From Anaerosporobacter mobilis DSM 15930 (lineage in GTDB: Bacteria > Bacillota > Clostridia > Lachnospirales > Lachnospiraceae): 64,000 nt of DNA. This document shows positions 51,007 to 59,382 of the stretch, in pieces (the stretch's first letter is position 1; each line of letters opens with the position of its first letter). The stretch covers positions 186,001-250,000 of the forward strand of contig NZ_FRCP01000005.1 in NCBI RefSeq assembly GCF_900142955.1, read 5' to 3'. Both the position numbers and the translations under genes were made by a program. The notes under the pieces were generated by a model, which saw nothing but the letters and a program-made list of their open reading frames with translations, had not been told where the DNA came from and ran no database searches.

Positions 51007-52680
51007 TTATATCATTACACAAAGATGTGTCTCTAATAATAATTTTTCAAAGTCAGAATCGTCAACTGGTTTAGAATAGTAATATCCTTGTGCATAATCA
51101 CAGCCCATATTTCTTAGGAAAATTGCTTGTTCCTGTGTCTCTACACCTTCAGCTACCACGAACAATCCTAACCATTTAGCAAGATTTATAACAAATTGTA
51201 TAACAGAACGCCCACTACTTCTTCCAACATTATTCCTCAAAAAGCTCATATCTAGTTTTAGAATCTCAATTGGTAAATCACTTAACATATTAAGCGAAGA
51301 ATAGCCCGTCCCGAAATCATCCATCTCTATAACAAACCCAATCTTACGAATCTCGTTAACAATATCAATCATTTGCTTCGCATTATCCGTATAGGCCGAT
51401 TCTGTGATTTCTAAGTGTAGATATTGAATTGGTATTTTGTATTTATTTATCAAATCAAATAACAACTGCGGCAGCTTTGGATTGTATAAATCTACCCTTG
51501 AAACGTTCACGGAGATTGGCATTAGACTATGTCCAGTTTCAACCCAAGAAGCAATCTTTTGGCATACGCAATCCCATACATAATAATCTAATTCACTAAT
51601 AAAACCATTCTTTTCAAAGATTGGAATAAATTCTCCTGGCGAAAGGAATCCAAATTCGGGATGCTTCCATCTAACTAATGCTTCTGCTCCTATTACACAT
51701 TCTGAGTTCAAATCAAACTTAGGTTGATAATAAATCACAAATTGTTTCTCATCTACTGCTCTTTTCATTGCATTTGTAATCATATGTTCTCTTAATAATT
51801 TTTCTCGAATTGAATCATCATAATAGGTAATGAACGAATCATAATTTCCTTCGTAAGTATCCACAGCTAATTTAGCACGATCACATATCTTATCAATTGG
51901 CATGGTTATGTCATTTATCATATATACACCGAAGCGCATAACAATATTAATTGGTATAGAATAACTGTTTAATTTGTTAACAATAGCTTTTATGCTTCCT
52001 TCGCTATACTCGTTACTATCTATTAAGATAAAGAAATTATCGGCACCTGCATGTCCACATAATTCATTCTCACCTATTGTATCCAGTATGGATTTACCAA
52101 TAAAAGTAAGCAAACGGTCCCCTTCCGCTCTACCAAAGAGCTCATTCACTAGCTTAAATCTTGAAATGTTAGCAAAGACAACAAGATATTTCTTACCTAC
52201 ATTGGTTTGTATTACTTCCGCAACCTTCTTAGCAAAAAAGTTCATGCTATATAGACCTGTTAATACATCTCTTTCTATCATGTTAATCTCAGCAGCTGTT
52301 TTTAATAATTTAATCGTATTAGCAATTCTTCTCTTAATTATTGCAGGTCTAAATGGTTTCGCAATAATATCATGCGCTCCTAGCTGAAGTGCCTCTAATT
52401 CTTTCGTTTCATTATTATCAACAGTAGTCACAATCACTGGAATATTCGTCGCAACTTTTATCCTTTGAAGTTCTGCAAGGAATGCAAATCCATACATATT
52501 CGATATCATTAAATTCAATAGTATCAAGGATATCTTAACAGCATGGTTTTCTAACTTGGTAAGTGCTTCTGTAATAGTACTTGCATCAACAATTGTATAG
52601 GTATCTGATAATATCTCATGCAATGTTGACCTATTCTCTTCGTCATCATCAATTAACAGAATAATATCTTTTTGATTCAT
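51007..52680 (-). CDS. REC-GGDEF-EAL protein: degenerate receiver and cyclase, intact cyclic-di-GMP phosphodiesterase
   Basis: A 557-residue cytosolic protein. The receiver domain (1-120) keeps the acidic pocket (LIDDDEE) and Lys (IIAKPF), but the phosphoacceptor position is Asn56 in LILLNLMISNMYG. The GGDEF domain (about 130-290) is also altered: AGADNF replaces GGDEF, and ANISRF replaces the metal-binding DLDxF. The EAL domain (about 300-545) looks active: IGAEALVRWKHP, VNVSRVDL, HLEITES, MDDFGTGYSSL, LKLDMSFLRN and VVAEGVETQEQ. The expected output is cyclic di-GMP hydrolysis, perhaps modulated by GTP or nucleotide binding to the dead GGDEF. It is monocistronic and divergent from the spore-protein gene. 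Confidence 0.92.
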   Translation of the reverse strand: MNQKDIILLIDDDEENRSTLHEILSDTYTIVDASTITEALTKLENHAVKISLILLNLMISNMYGFAFLAELQRIKVATNIPVIVTTVDNNETKELEALQLGAHDIIAKPFRPAIIKRRIANTIKLLKTAAEINMIERDVLTGLYSMNFFAKKVAEVIQTNVGKKYLVVFANISRFKLVNELFGRAEGDRLLTFIGKSILDTIGENELCGHAGADNFFILIDSNEYSEGSIKAIVNKLNSYSIPINIVMRFGVYMINDITMPIDKICDRAKLAVDTYEGNYDSFITYYDDSIREKLLREHMITNAMKRAVDEKQFVIYYQPKFDLNSECVIGAEALVRWKHPEFGFLSPGEFIPIFEKNGFISELDYYVWDCVCQKIASWVETGHSLMPISVNVSRVDLYNPKLPQLLFDLINKYKIPIQYLHLEITESAYTDNAKQMIDIVNEIRKIGFVIEMDDFGTGYSSLNMLSDLPIEILKLDMSFLRNNVGRSSGRSVIQFVINLAKWLGLFVVAEGVETQEQAIFLRNMGCDYAQGYYYSKPVDDSDFEKLLLETHLCVMI

Positions 52681-52840
52681 TATGTAAGGAACCTCCCAAG
52701 CTCATATTTACGAAATAGTATGCCCGATATGTTATTATCCGTTTTATTATAACATATTTTCGGAATAATTGAAGTAATAATATACATTTTCTCTTATAAC
52801 TTCATTATTAACGGTTTGTCACCTTAATTATACAGACAAA

Positions 52841-52879
52841 AGAGGTATAATATCACGAAATTCATAATATTATACCTCT
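52841..52879. terminator. Intrinsic terminator after the SASP gene
   Basis: A perfect 13-base inverted repeat (AGAGGTATAATAT and its complement) with a 13-base loop and T-runs on both sides; on the minus strand it lies about 100 bases after the SASP stop. Confidence 0.8.
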
Positions 52880-52979
52880 CTTTTTATTACTCTTTTGCAC
52901 TGCTATATGCTAATAAACCATTGCTTGCGCATATATCTACTTTGCATATAATTCTTTAGCAAATTAATTAATAGCTAGT

Positions 52980-53180
52980 TTATTTACCAGCCATTAATTT
53001 TTCTTGTTCAGCGATCATTTTTTTGACCATGTAACCGCCTACAGAACCATTCTGGTATGATGTTAAATCACCGTTATAACCATGTTTTAATGGTACTCCA
53101 AGTTCACTTGCTACCTCATACTTAAATCTGTCCATCGCTTCTCTTGCTTCAGGTACTGCTGAATGATTTCTGCTTGACAT
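52980..53180 (-). CDS. Alpha/beta-type small acid-soluble spore protein
   Basis: A 66-residue DNA-binding spore-core protein. The ATG at 53180 follows ATGGAGGAGTTTATT and gives MSSRNHSAVPEAREAMDRFK. The germination-protease recognition segment is FKYEVASELGV (about residues 19-29), and the conserved C-terminal GSVGGYMVKKMIAEQEKLM follows LTSYQNG. Such proteins coat forespore DNA, hold it in A-like form and protect it from UV and heat; they are cut by GPR at germination. The gene is strong evidence that the organism sporulates. Confidence 0.97.
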   Translation of the reverse strand: MSSRNHSAVPEAREAMDRFKYEVASELGVPLKHGYNGDLTSYQNGSVGGYMVKKMIAEQEKLMAGK

Positions 53181-53249
53181 AATAAACTCCTCCATTCACT
53201 ATTCAAATGATACCACTTGAATAAGTCGTGTTGTTGTTTGTTACGCTAT

Positions 53250-53279
53250 TATTATGTGGAGTAATCTTAATAATACACA
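53250..53279 (-). promoter_or_regulatory. Possible forespore sigma-G/F-type promoter of the SASP gene
   Basis: On the minus strand TGTGTA (53279-53274), a 17-base spacer and CATAATA (53256-53250) resemble the forespore sigma consensus. It is 70 bases upstream of the start, and no sigma-A-type promoter is nearer. Confidence 0.35.
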
Positions 53280-53316
53280 TGTAATTTTTTCAAATTAATA
53301 TGATTTTATAATTTTA

Positions 53317-54507
53317 CTAAAGGTCTGAAAATGCTTCATATAAGCGATTCATAGCTTCTTCCACTAATTTTCTAGGTGCTGCTATATTAATTCTCTCAAA
53401 TCCTAATCCTTCTTTACCGAAGATAATTCCTTCATCTAGCCAAAGTTTCGCTTTCTTTTGTATTCGATCTTCTAACTCTCTTAGCTCTAGTCCATAATCA
53501 TTAAAATCAAGCCATACAAGATACGTACCTTCTGGTATAGTTAATATTACTTTTGGCATCTTCTCATCTATAAATTCTCTAACAAAGGCTATATTATCTA
53601 ACAAGTAAATCTTCAGTTCCTCAAGCCATCTTTCGCCATACGTATATGCAGCTTGACATGCTGTTATACCAAAGATATTCGGTTCATCGAAACCTGTTTT
53701 ATCTATTTCCTTTTTGAATAATTTGCGAGTCTTTGAATTTGCAATAATAATATTGGATAATTGTAATCCCGCTAAATTGAAGGTTTTACTTGGAGATGTA
53801 CATGTTATTGTTATATCCTCTATTTCTTTGTTTATCGATGCAATCGGAATATGTTTTTGCTCTCCATATACAAAATCTTCATGGATTTCATCAGCAATAA
53901 TTATAACATTATGCTTTAAGCAGATCTCTCCTATTCTTGTTAACTCATCCCTAGTCCAAACACGTCCGACTGGATTATGGGGACTACAAAAAATAAAAAC
54001 TTTTACGGAATTTTTAATTATTAGATCTTCAAACTTATCAAAATCAATGGTATATACTCCTCTATGATCTTTCACTTCATAATGTAGAGAATTATTAATT
54101 AATTTTCGGTCATTCTCAAGAATTATATTCGTAAAAGGATAATAGACTGGATTTTGAATCAAGACAGCATCGCCTTCCTTTGTAACTGCTCTAAGTGCCA
54201 TACTAATTGCAAACACAACACCTGGAGTATAAACTAGCCACTCCGGTTTCATGTCATAGTTATGTCTAGTTTTCATCCAGTTAATAATTGTTTTTTGATA
54301 TTCTTGTTTCGGGTATGTATATCCAAATATTTTATGTCGTACTCTTTCTTCTAATGCATCTGTTATCTCTGGTAATGTTGCGAAATCCATATCTGCAACC
54401 CAAAGAGGCATGACGTCATTTTCTTTTCCTCTTTCAACAGCAAAATCATATTTTAGAGAATTTGTATTCGTACGGTCAATGATCTGATCAAAATTATAAG
54501 TTCCCAT
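53317..54507 (-). CDS. MalY/PatB-family PLP aminotransferase (C-S lyase type)
   Basis: A 396-residue fold-type I PLP enzyme. It starts MGTYNFDQIIDRTNTNSLKY, with MPLWVADMDFATLPEI typical of MalY/PatB cystathionine beta-lyase-like proteins. The PLP lysine is in CTSPSKTFNLAGLQLSN, and the Asp/Tyr ligands lie in FCSPHNPVGRVWTRDEL and VIIADEIHEDFVYG. The usual reaction is beta-elimination of cystathionine or cysteine conjugates to pyruvate, ammonia and a thiol. It has a consensus promoter and faces a MocR-type regulator that probably controls it. Confidence 0.94.
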   Translation of the reverse strand: MGTYNFDQIIDRTNTNSLKYDFAVERGKENDVMPLWVADMDFATLPEITDALEERVRHKIFGYTYPKQEYQKTIINWMKTRHNYDMKPEWLVYTPGVVFAISMALRAVTKEGDAVLIQNPVYYPFTNIILENDRKLINNSLHYEVKDHRGVYTIDFDKFEDLIIKNSVKVFIFCSPHNPVGRVWTRDELTRIGEICLKHNVIIIADEIHEDFVYGEQKHIPIASINKEIEDITITCTSPSKTFNLAGLQLSNIIIANSKTRKLFKKEIDKTGFDEPNIFGITACQAAYTYGERWLEELKIYLLDNIAFVREFIDEKMPKVILTIPEGTYLVWLDFNDYGLELRELEDRIQKKAKLWLDEGIIFGKEGLGFERINIAAPRKLVEEAMNRLYEAFSDL

Positions 54508-54536
54508 CTGTCAGTCCTCCACTTTTAATTTGTGTT

Positions 54537-54565
54537 ATTATATGCTTTCTATAAAAAAAAGTCAA
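54537..54565 (-). promoter_or_regulatory. Promoter of the MalY/PatB gene
   Basis: On the minus strand TTGACT (54565-54560), a 17-base spacer with a T-run and a perfect TATAAT (54542-54537). Confidence 0.8.
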
Positions 54566-54642
54566 TGTATTTTCCTATATTATTGATATGATTAATCTAC
54601 AACATGTTAATTAAACTAGTATATTGTAAATAAAACTCATGT

Positions 54643-54688
54643 TACTATAGAAGTTTAAGTTGTACTATGGTATACTCGCTACTATAAT
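54643..54688 (+). promoter_or_regulatory. Promoter of the MocR-type gene with direct repeats
   Basis: TTGTAC (54660-54665), a 17-base spacer and TATAAT (54683-54688). Three related words, TACTATAG (54643), TACTATGG (54663) and TACTATAA (54680), overlap it; MocR-type proteins often bind direct repeats in such divergent regions, so these are candidate autoregulatory sites. Confidence 0.6.
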
Positions 54689-54738
54689 TACTAGTCTATA
54701 TAAAACTATAAACCTACGATTACATAGGAGTTGATCTG

Positions 54739-56148
54739 ATGTTTACGATACATCTTAATACAAAATCAAAAATACCATTATACGATCAAATCTATACGTA
54801 TATTAAAGATGAGATTCGTAGCGGTTCTATTCCCTATCAGGCAAAACTACCATCTACAAGGAGTCTTGCGACTTACTTACAAGTGAGTAGAAACACCGTT
54901 GATATGGCATATTCTCAGTTAGTATCCGAAGGTTATATTGAATCCAAATCAAAGTCAGGTTATTATGTTTGCCAAATTACGGAGATGCTTACACTTCCTG
55001 AACGTGCATCATTAACGCAAATTAGGACTCAGCAAACAAAACCTCATTTTACTTATGATTTTTCACCTTTCGCAATTGATATCCACCACTTTCCTTATAA
55101 TACATGGCGAAAACTGTCTAAGGAATGCTTAAACAACTTTAACAACGATCTTTTTTTGTTAGGCCATAAGCAAGGTGATATCGATTTTCGAGAAGCCATA
55201 CAAAAGTACCTTCATGAATCTCGTGGAGTTCAATGTGACAAGGAACAGATTATTGTTGGTGCTGGTGCGGATTATCTATTACAGCTATTAGCACAATTAC
55301 TTCAAGCCCTGTCTGAAACATGTAAGATAGCTATGGAAAACCCTACTTATACCCAGGCATATCGTATCTTTCGGGGTCTTGGTGTTACCACCTGTTGTAT
55401 TCCACTCGATAAATCTGGTATCAGTATAGATCATCTTAAGCTATCTGGTGCTAACATTGCTTATGTAACACCTTCTCATCAGTATCCACTTGGTATTATC
55501 ATGCCTATCAAACGACGTCAAGCCCTCTTGCGATGGGCTAACGAGAAGGAGAATCGATATATTATCGAAGATGACCATGATAGTGAATTTCGATATAAAG
55601 GAAAGCCAATTCCTGCTCTACAAGGACTGGATCAAAACGGAAAAGTCATCTATATTGGAACGTTCTCTAGAGCCATTGCCCCTGCAATACGTGTGGGTTA
55701 TCTTGTACTACCTCAAGCTTTACTTAGTCTTTATAAATCAAAATATAATTACTATACTTCTACAGTCTCACGAATTGACCAGGCGATATTAACAGCATTC
55801 ATTAGCGATGGATATTTTGAAAGACACTTAAATAAGATGAGAACGCGTTACAAAGGAAAACATGACGTCTTAATTCAAGCTCTCAAAATATTCAAAAGTA
55901 AGGTTTCCATTCAAGGCGAACACGCAGGATTACATCTAGTAGTAACCTTCCATCTACCGCTTACTGAAGAAGAACTAATAGCTCGAGCAGCGCAGTCTTC
56001 CATAAAACTTTATGGTTTAAAGGATTTCTTTATAAGCTTTAATGAAACTAAATACTATGAACCAACTATTTTACTAGGTTATGCCAACCTCGCAGAAGAT
56101 GAAATCATAAACGGTATTAAACACTTATATCAAGCATTATTTGACTAA
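54739..56148 (+). CDS. MocR/PdxR-type GntR regulator with aminotransferase domain lacking the PLP lysine
   Basis: A 469-residue regulator. The N-terminal GntR winged helix (about residues 1-78) includes IPLYDQIYTYIKDEI, LPSTRSLATYLQVSRNTV and SEGYIESKSKSGYYV. A linker leads to a fold-type I aminotransferase domain (about 105-469) with VGAGADYLLQLLA, ENPTYTQAYRIF, YVTPSHQYPLG and IEDDHDSEFRY. The Schiff-base lysine expected in GTFSK is Arg311 here (GTFSRAIAPAIRVGY; AGA codon at 55669-55671), so covalent PLP binding should be lost. The rest of the fold is intact, so it may sense a different ligand. It is divergent from the MalY/PatB gene. Confidence 0.93.
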   Translation: MFTIHLNTKSKIPLYDQIYTYIKDEIRSGSIPYQAKLPSTRSLATYLQVSRNTVDMAYSQLVSEGYIESKSKSGYYVCQITEMLTLPERASLTQIRTQQTKPHFTYDFSPFAIDIHHFPYNTWRKLSKECLNNFNNDLFLLGHKQGDIDFREAIQKYLHESRGVQCDKEQIIVGAGADYLLQLLAQLLQALSETCKIAMENPTYTQAYRIFRGLGVTTCCIPLDKSGISIDHLKLSGANIAYVTPSHQYPLGIIMPIKRRQALLRWANEKENRYIIEDDHDSEFRYKGKPIPALQGLDQNGKVIYIGTFSRAIAPAIRVGYLVLPQALLSLYKSKYNYYTSTVSRIDQAILTAFISDGYFERHLNKMRTRYKGKHDVLIQALKIFKSKVSIQGEHAGLHLVVTFHLPLTEEELIARAAQSSIKLYGLKDFFISFNETKYYEPTILLGYANLAEDEIINGIKHLYQALFD

Positions 56149-56251
56149 CTGGTTAGAGTGTCAAAACTTTTACGAGGGCCTTTGAACTTTAACCACTTAC
56201 GCGAACTTAGCACTTGAAGATTTCGTTGTGTAACTAACTACTATATACAGC

Positions 56252-56290
56252 AAAAAGCTTCTACTCAACTACCGTAGAAGCTTTTTCTAT
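56252..56290. terminator. Bidirectional terminator between the MocR-type gene and the kdu operon
   Basis: AAAAAGCTTCTAC (56252-56264) and its exact complement (56274-56286) with a 9-base loop; T-runs on both strands. Confidence 0.9.
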
Positions 56291-56388
56291 ATAAATATTT
56301 AGGAGTTATTATCAATGGAATGGCAATTCCCATTTAATAATATTTATAATAAGAATAGTGGTGAGTTATTCTTTATATACGTATTACA

Positions 56389-57414
56389 CTATCTTTGAAC
56401 TCTACCGGAACCATCTCCACCAGATAACTTCATAACTTCGTCTACGCTTACTTGGTTGAAGTCACCTTCTACCGAGTGTTTTAAACAACTTGCCGCTACT
56501 GCGAACTCGATTGTTTGTTGTGGGTCGAAATTATTCATGCAAGCATAGATTAATCCGCCACCGAAGGAATCTCCACCACCAACACGGTCAACGATATGCA
56601 TTAAATAGTTTTTACTGAAGAAGAAATCTTCTTTGTTGTAAAGCATAGCTGCCCATTTGTTATCGTTTGCTGAGATTGACCCTCTTAATGTGATTGCTAC
56701 TTTAGAGAAGTTGAAACGTTCAACTAATTGTTTCGCAACATCTTTGTAACCTTCATGGTTAACTGTGCCTGTTGTAACGTCTGTGTCAGCTGCTTTGATA
56801 CCGAATACGTCTGCTGCGTCTTCTTCGTTTGCAATACAAACATCAACATATTCACAAAGTTTACCCATAACTTCGCCAGCTTTTTCTTTTGACCATAATT
56901 TGTTTCTGTAGTTAAGGTCACATGAAATAGTGATATTTCTTTCTTTCGCTGCTCTACAAGCTTCTAGACAGATTTCTGCTACGTTATCACCTAATGCTGG
57001 AGTAATACCAGTGAAGTGGAACCACTCCGCTCCTTCAAAGATTTCATCCCAGTTAAAATCCTCTTTTGTTGCTAAACACATAGCCGAGTTTGCTCTATCA
57101 TAGATAACTTTTGAAGGTCTTTGAGATGCACCTTTTTCAAGATAATAGATACCCACTCTATCTCCACCACGTGTGATGTAAGTAGTATCAACGCCATATC
57201 TTCTTAGTGAGTTAACAGCAGCTTGACCGATTTCGTGTTTTGGAAGTTTTGTAACGAATTTAGCATCTAAACCATAGTTTGCTAAAGAAACAGCTACGTT
57301 AGCTTCTCCACCACCATAGGTTGCACCGAATGTTTCAGCTTGAACGAAACGATAGTATCCTTCTGGTGCTAACCTTAACATTAATTCTCCAAATGTGACA
57401 ACTTTCTTAGACAT
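56389..57414 (-). CDS. kdgK: 2-keto-3-deoxygluconate kinase (PfkB family)
   Basis: A 341-residue ribokinase-family sugar kinase. The first PfkB signature region is YGGGEANVAVSLANYG (about residues 33-48). The catalytic Asp and anion hole are in DRVGGGDSFGGGLIYA (about 285-300). SAMCLATKEDFNWDEIF and WFHFTGITPALG are typical of KdgK proteins. It makes 2-keto-3-deoxy-6-phosphogluconate, the substrate of the aldolase encoded 41 bases upstream. TAGGAGGATTTACT precedes ATG. It is the last gene of the uronate operon. Confidence 0.94.
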   Translation of the reverse strand: MSKKVVTFGELMLRLAPEGYYRFVQAETFGATYGGGEANVAVSLANYGLDAKFVTKLPKHEIGQAAVNSLRRYGVDTTYITRGGDRVGIYYLEKGASQRPSKVIYDRANSAMCLATKEDFNWDEIFEGAEWFHFTGITPALGDNVAEICLEACRAAKERNITISCDLNYRNKLWSKEKAGEVMGKLCEYVDVCIANEEDAADVFGIKAADTDVTTGTVNHEGYKDVAKQLVERFNFSKVAITLRGSISANDNKWAAMLYNKEDFFFSKNYLMHIVDRVGGGDSFGGGLIYACMNNFDPQQTIEFAVAASCLKHSVEGDFNQVSVDEVMKLSGGDGSGRVQR

Positions 57415-57455
57415 AGTAAATCCTCCTAAAACAATAGTTAAACCCTATTGCATAA

Positions 57456-58418
57456 TTATTTTTGTAATAAATGAATAGCAAATCCACCAACTTCATCCGT
57501 TAAATATACAGCAACCATCTTTTTCTTGTCATTATATTTTGCTGTTTCCATATTAACCTTAACACCATTACGTTCTAAGTATGTAATTGCACGGTCTATG
57601 TAATTCGTCTTGATTGCAATGTGACCATTTGCTCCAAGATAGGGAATTTTCATAACTTCGATAGCCGAACCTGCAAATACAGAGCTATTTCCAACCTTTT
57701 TCGCAAAACCGAAGATGGAATCGAATTTACCCGCTACTTCTTCTGCTTCGGTTTCATTGTTAGCATTAATTCCAACATGAGCGATTTCAAATCCCAACAT
57801 TAATTCCACAGCTTCTTTTGTAAGTGCTTTGATTTTATCAAATTCACCAGCGTTAATCATCTCACCACTTACCATCCAACTACCACCGCAAGCGATGATC
57901 TTGTCAAAGTCTAAGTAACTCTTAATATTTTTAGCATTAATTCCGCCTGTAGGCATGAATTTCATGTTAACATATGGGGCTGCCATTGATTTGATCATGT
58001 CAAGGCCACCAGCTGCTTCAGCAGGGAAGAACTTAACAACTTCAAGGCCTAATTCAATTGCTGTCTCAACATCACTTGGATTAGCAGTTCCTGGTGTAAC
58101 AGGATATCCTTTTTCTACACAATATTTTACCACTTTAGGATTAAGGCCTGGGCTTACGATGAACTTAGCACCAGCTTCCATTGCTTTATCTACTTGCTCC
58201 GTTGTTAATACAGTACCTGCACCGATTAACATCTCTGGATATTCTGTAGCCATAACTCGAATTGCTTCTTCAGCAGCTTCCGTACGGAATGTAATTTCAG
58301 CACATGGAAGCCCACCTTCACACAATGCTTTTGCTAATGGAAGCGCATCTTCCACACGGTCAATTTTAACTACAGGAACAATCCCAATTTTTTGAATTTC
58401 TTCTAATACTTTATTCAA
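57456..58418 (-). CDS. eda: KDPG/KHG aldolase fused to a C-terminal VOC-like domain
   Basis: A 320-residue protein. The start is taken as TTG at 58418 because AAAGGTGG lies eight bases ahead and the protein then begins MNKVLEEIQKIGIVPVV, like other Eda proteins. Residues 1-205 are a class I KDPG aldolase with Schiff-base Lys129 in EVVKFFPAEAAGG, CAEITFRT and the phosphate loop PTGGINAKN. It cleaves 2-keto-3-deoxy-6-phosphogluconate to pyruvate and glyceraldehyde-3-phosphate. Residues about 211-320 are an added domain (IAHVGINANNETEA, SAIEVMKIPYLG, NGHIAIKTNYIDRA, GGFAIHLLQK) that looks like a VOC/glyoxalase fold. Its role is unknown. Confidence 0.93.
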   Translation of the reverse strand: MNKVLEEIQKIGIVPVVKIDRVEDALPLAKALCEGGLPCAEITFRTEAAEEAIRVMATEYPEMLIGAGTVLTTEQVDKAMEAGAKFIVSPGLNPKVVKYCVEKGYPVTPGTANPSDVETAIELGLEVVKFFPAEAAGGLDMIKSMAAPYVNMKFMPTGGINAKNIKSYLDFDKIIACGGSWMVSGEMINAGEFDKIKALTKEAVELMLGFEIAHVGINANNETEAEEVAGKFDSIFGFAKKVGNSSVFAGSAIEVMKIPYLGANGHIAIKTNYIDRAITYLERNGVKVNMETAKYNDKKKMVAVYLTDEVGGFAIHLLQK

Positions 58419-58454
58419 GATTTTTTCCACCTTTCATTACAAGTTATATAACAT

Positions 58455-58468
58455 TGTAAACGCTTACA
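58455..58468. promoter_or_regulatory. cre-like site (CcpA-type catabolite repression)
   Basis: TGTAAACGCTTACA matches the cre consensus, with the central CG and near-perfect symmetry. It lies 37 bases upstream of the eda start. On the minus strand it falls just after TTGGAA (58475-58470) and before TATATA, so it may sit within an internal promoter for eda-kdgK. Confidence 0.75.
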
Positions 58469-58514
58469 TTTCCAAAAAAAAATTTAATATATCAACAGTA
58501 ATACATATGCATAT

Positions 58515-58572
58515 ATAACTATTCTCCATTTGTCATTATGATATTGTCATCAGACATTAGCAGAATAGTTAT
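58515..58572 (-). terminator. Weak inverted repeat after the discoidin-like gene
   Basis: ATAACTATTCT (58515-58525) and AGAATAGTTAT (58562-58572) pair perfectly with a 36-base loop. There is no T-run, so it may be an attenuating or mRNA-end hairpin rather than a strong terminator. Confidence 0.4.
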
Positions 58573-58581
58573 ATTTGTTGT

Positions 58582-59373
58582 CTAAGCTTCTACTCCATAC
58601 ACTTCAATCTGTGTTAAAGCTGGAAATGGTGATGGGTCGTCTGCTTTAATAAGGTCCTTAAGGCATATCCACGTAATCTTCTTCTTATCAAAAGTGATTG
58701 TATGTGGGTCATAACTCTTCTCAAGTTTCCAATCGAACTCTGTTCCATCTGAAAATTCCACTGTTACTTTTGTCCACCAGTTGTCATGAGGGAAATCAGC
58801 TCTTGTATAAAGAATAATTTTATCTGTTACAACTTCTCTACCAAAATCCACTTTAATCTTCGCATCATCTTGCATATTGATTCCCCAAGAGGCGAATGGC
58901 CATTCACCATGCAATGTGTTAGCTTTTACTCCATCAATTGCATTCCTCGCAGCAAAGACAGATTCTCCTCTGGTTTCAACATTGGCTGATGCGTGAGGAT
59001 AACAATTTGATTCCTCATGCTGATCTGCCACGTTAAGAGCTAGATTCTTATAGCCAGCAATTTCTTCTTTCGTAGCAACTCGTGCAGTGATAAGATGATG
59101 CTCTCCACTAAAAATCTTAGGTGAATAGCAAACCTTCTTTTCTCCAAATGGCACTACATAACTATAACTATTCGTTTTAAGATAGACGAACGCACTTCCA
59201 AGAGCATCATCCACTTGTAAAACTAGGTAAATATCTTTTTCTGAGGATTCAAGTACAATCAAATCCCCTTCTACATATGCATGATTATAATGTAAGATAA
59301 CTTCATTTTTATGACTATTCGTACAAGCTACACTTCCATCTGCATGAAGTACTTTTAATGATAACTCTGCCAT
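58582..59373 (-). CDS. Cytosolic discoidin-like (galactose-binding-fold) protein in the uronate operon
   Basis: A 263-residue protein of unknown function with a TAGGAGGCTCAT ribosome site. The N-terminal 110 residues are beta-rich (SLKVLHADGSVACTNSHKNE, then EGDLIVLESSEKDIYLVLQV). The C-terminal 130 residues resemble an F5/8-type-C/discoidin jelly roll: ARNAIDGVKANTLHGEWPFA, SWGINMQDDAKIKVDFGREV and TDKIILYTRADFPHDNWW. Such domains usually bind carbohydrate outside the cell, yet there is no signal peptide or membrane segment. It lies 9 bases after kduD, so it is co-expressed with unsaturated-uronate catabolism. A cytosolic sugar-binding or lyase accessory role is an inference. Confidence 0.75.
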   Translation of the reverse strand: MAELSLKVLHADGSVACTNSHKNEVILHYNHAYVEGDLIVLESSEKDIYLVLQVDDALGSAFVYLKTNSYSYVVPFGEKKVCYSPKIFSGEHHLITARVATKEEIAGYKNLALNVADQHEESNCYPHASANVETRGESVFAARNAIDGVKANTLHGEWPFASWGINMQDDAKIKVDFGREVVTDKIILYTRADFPHDNWWTKVTVEFSDGTEFDWKLEKSYDPHTITFDKKKITWICLKDLIKADDPSPFPALTQIEVYGVEA

Positions 59374-59382
59374 ATGAGCCTC

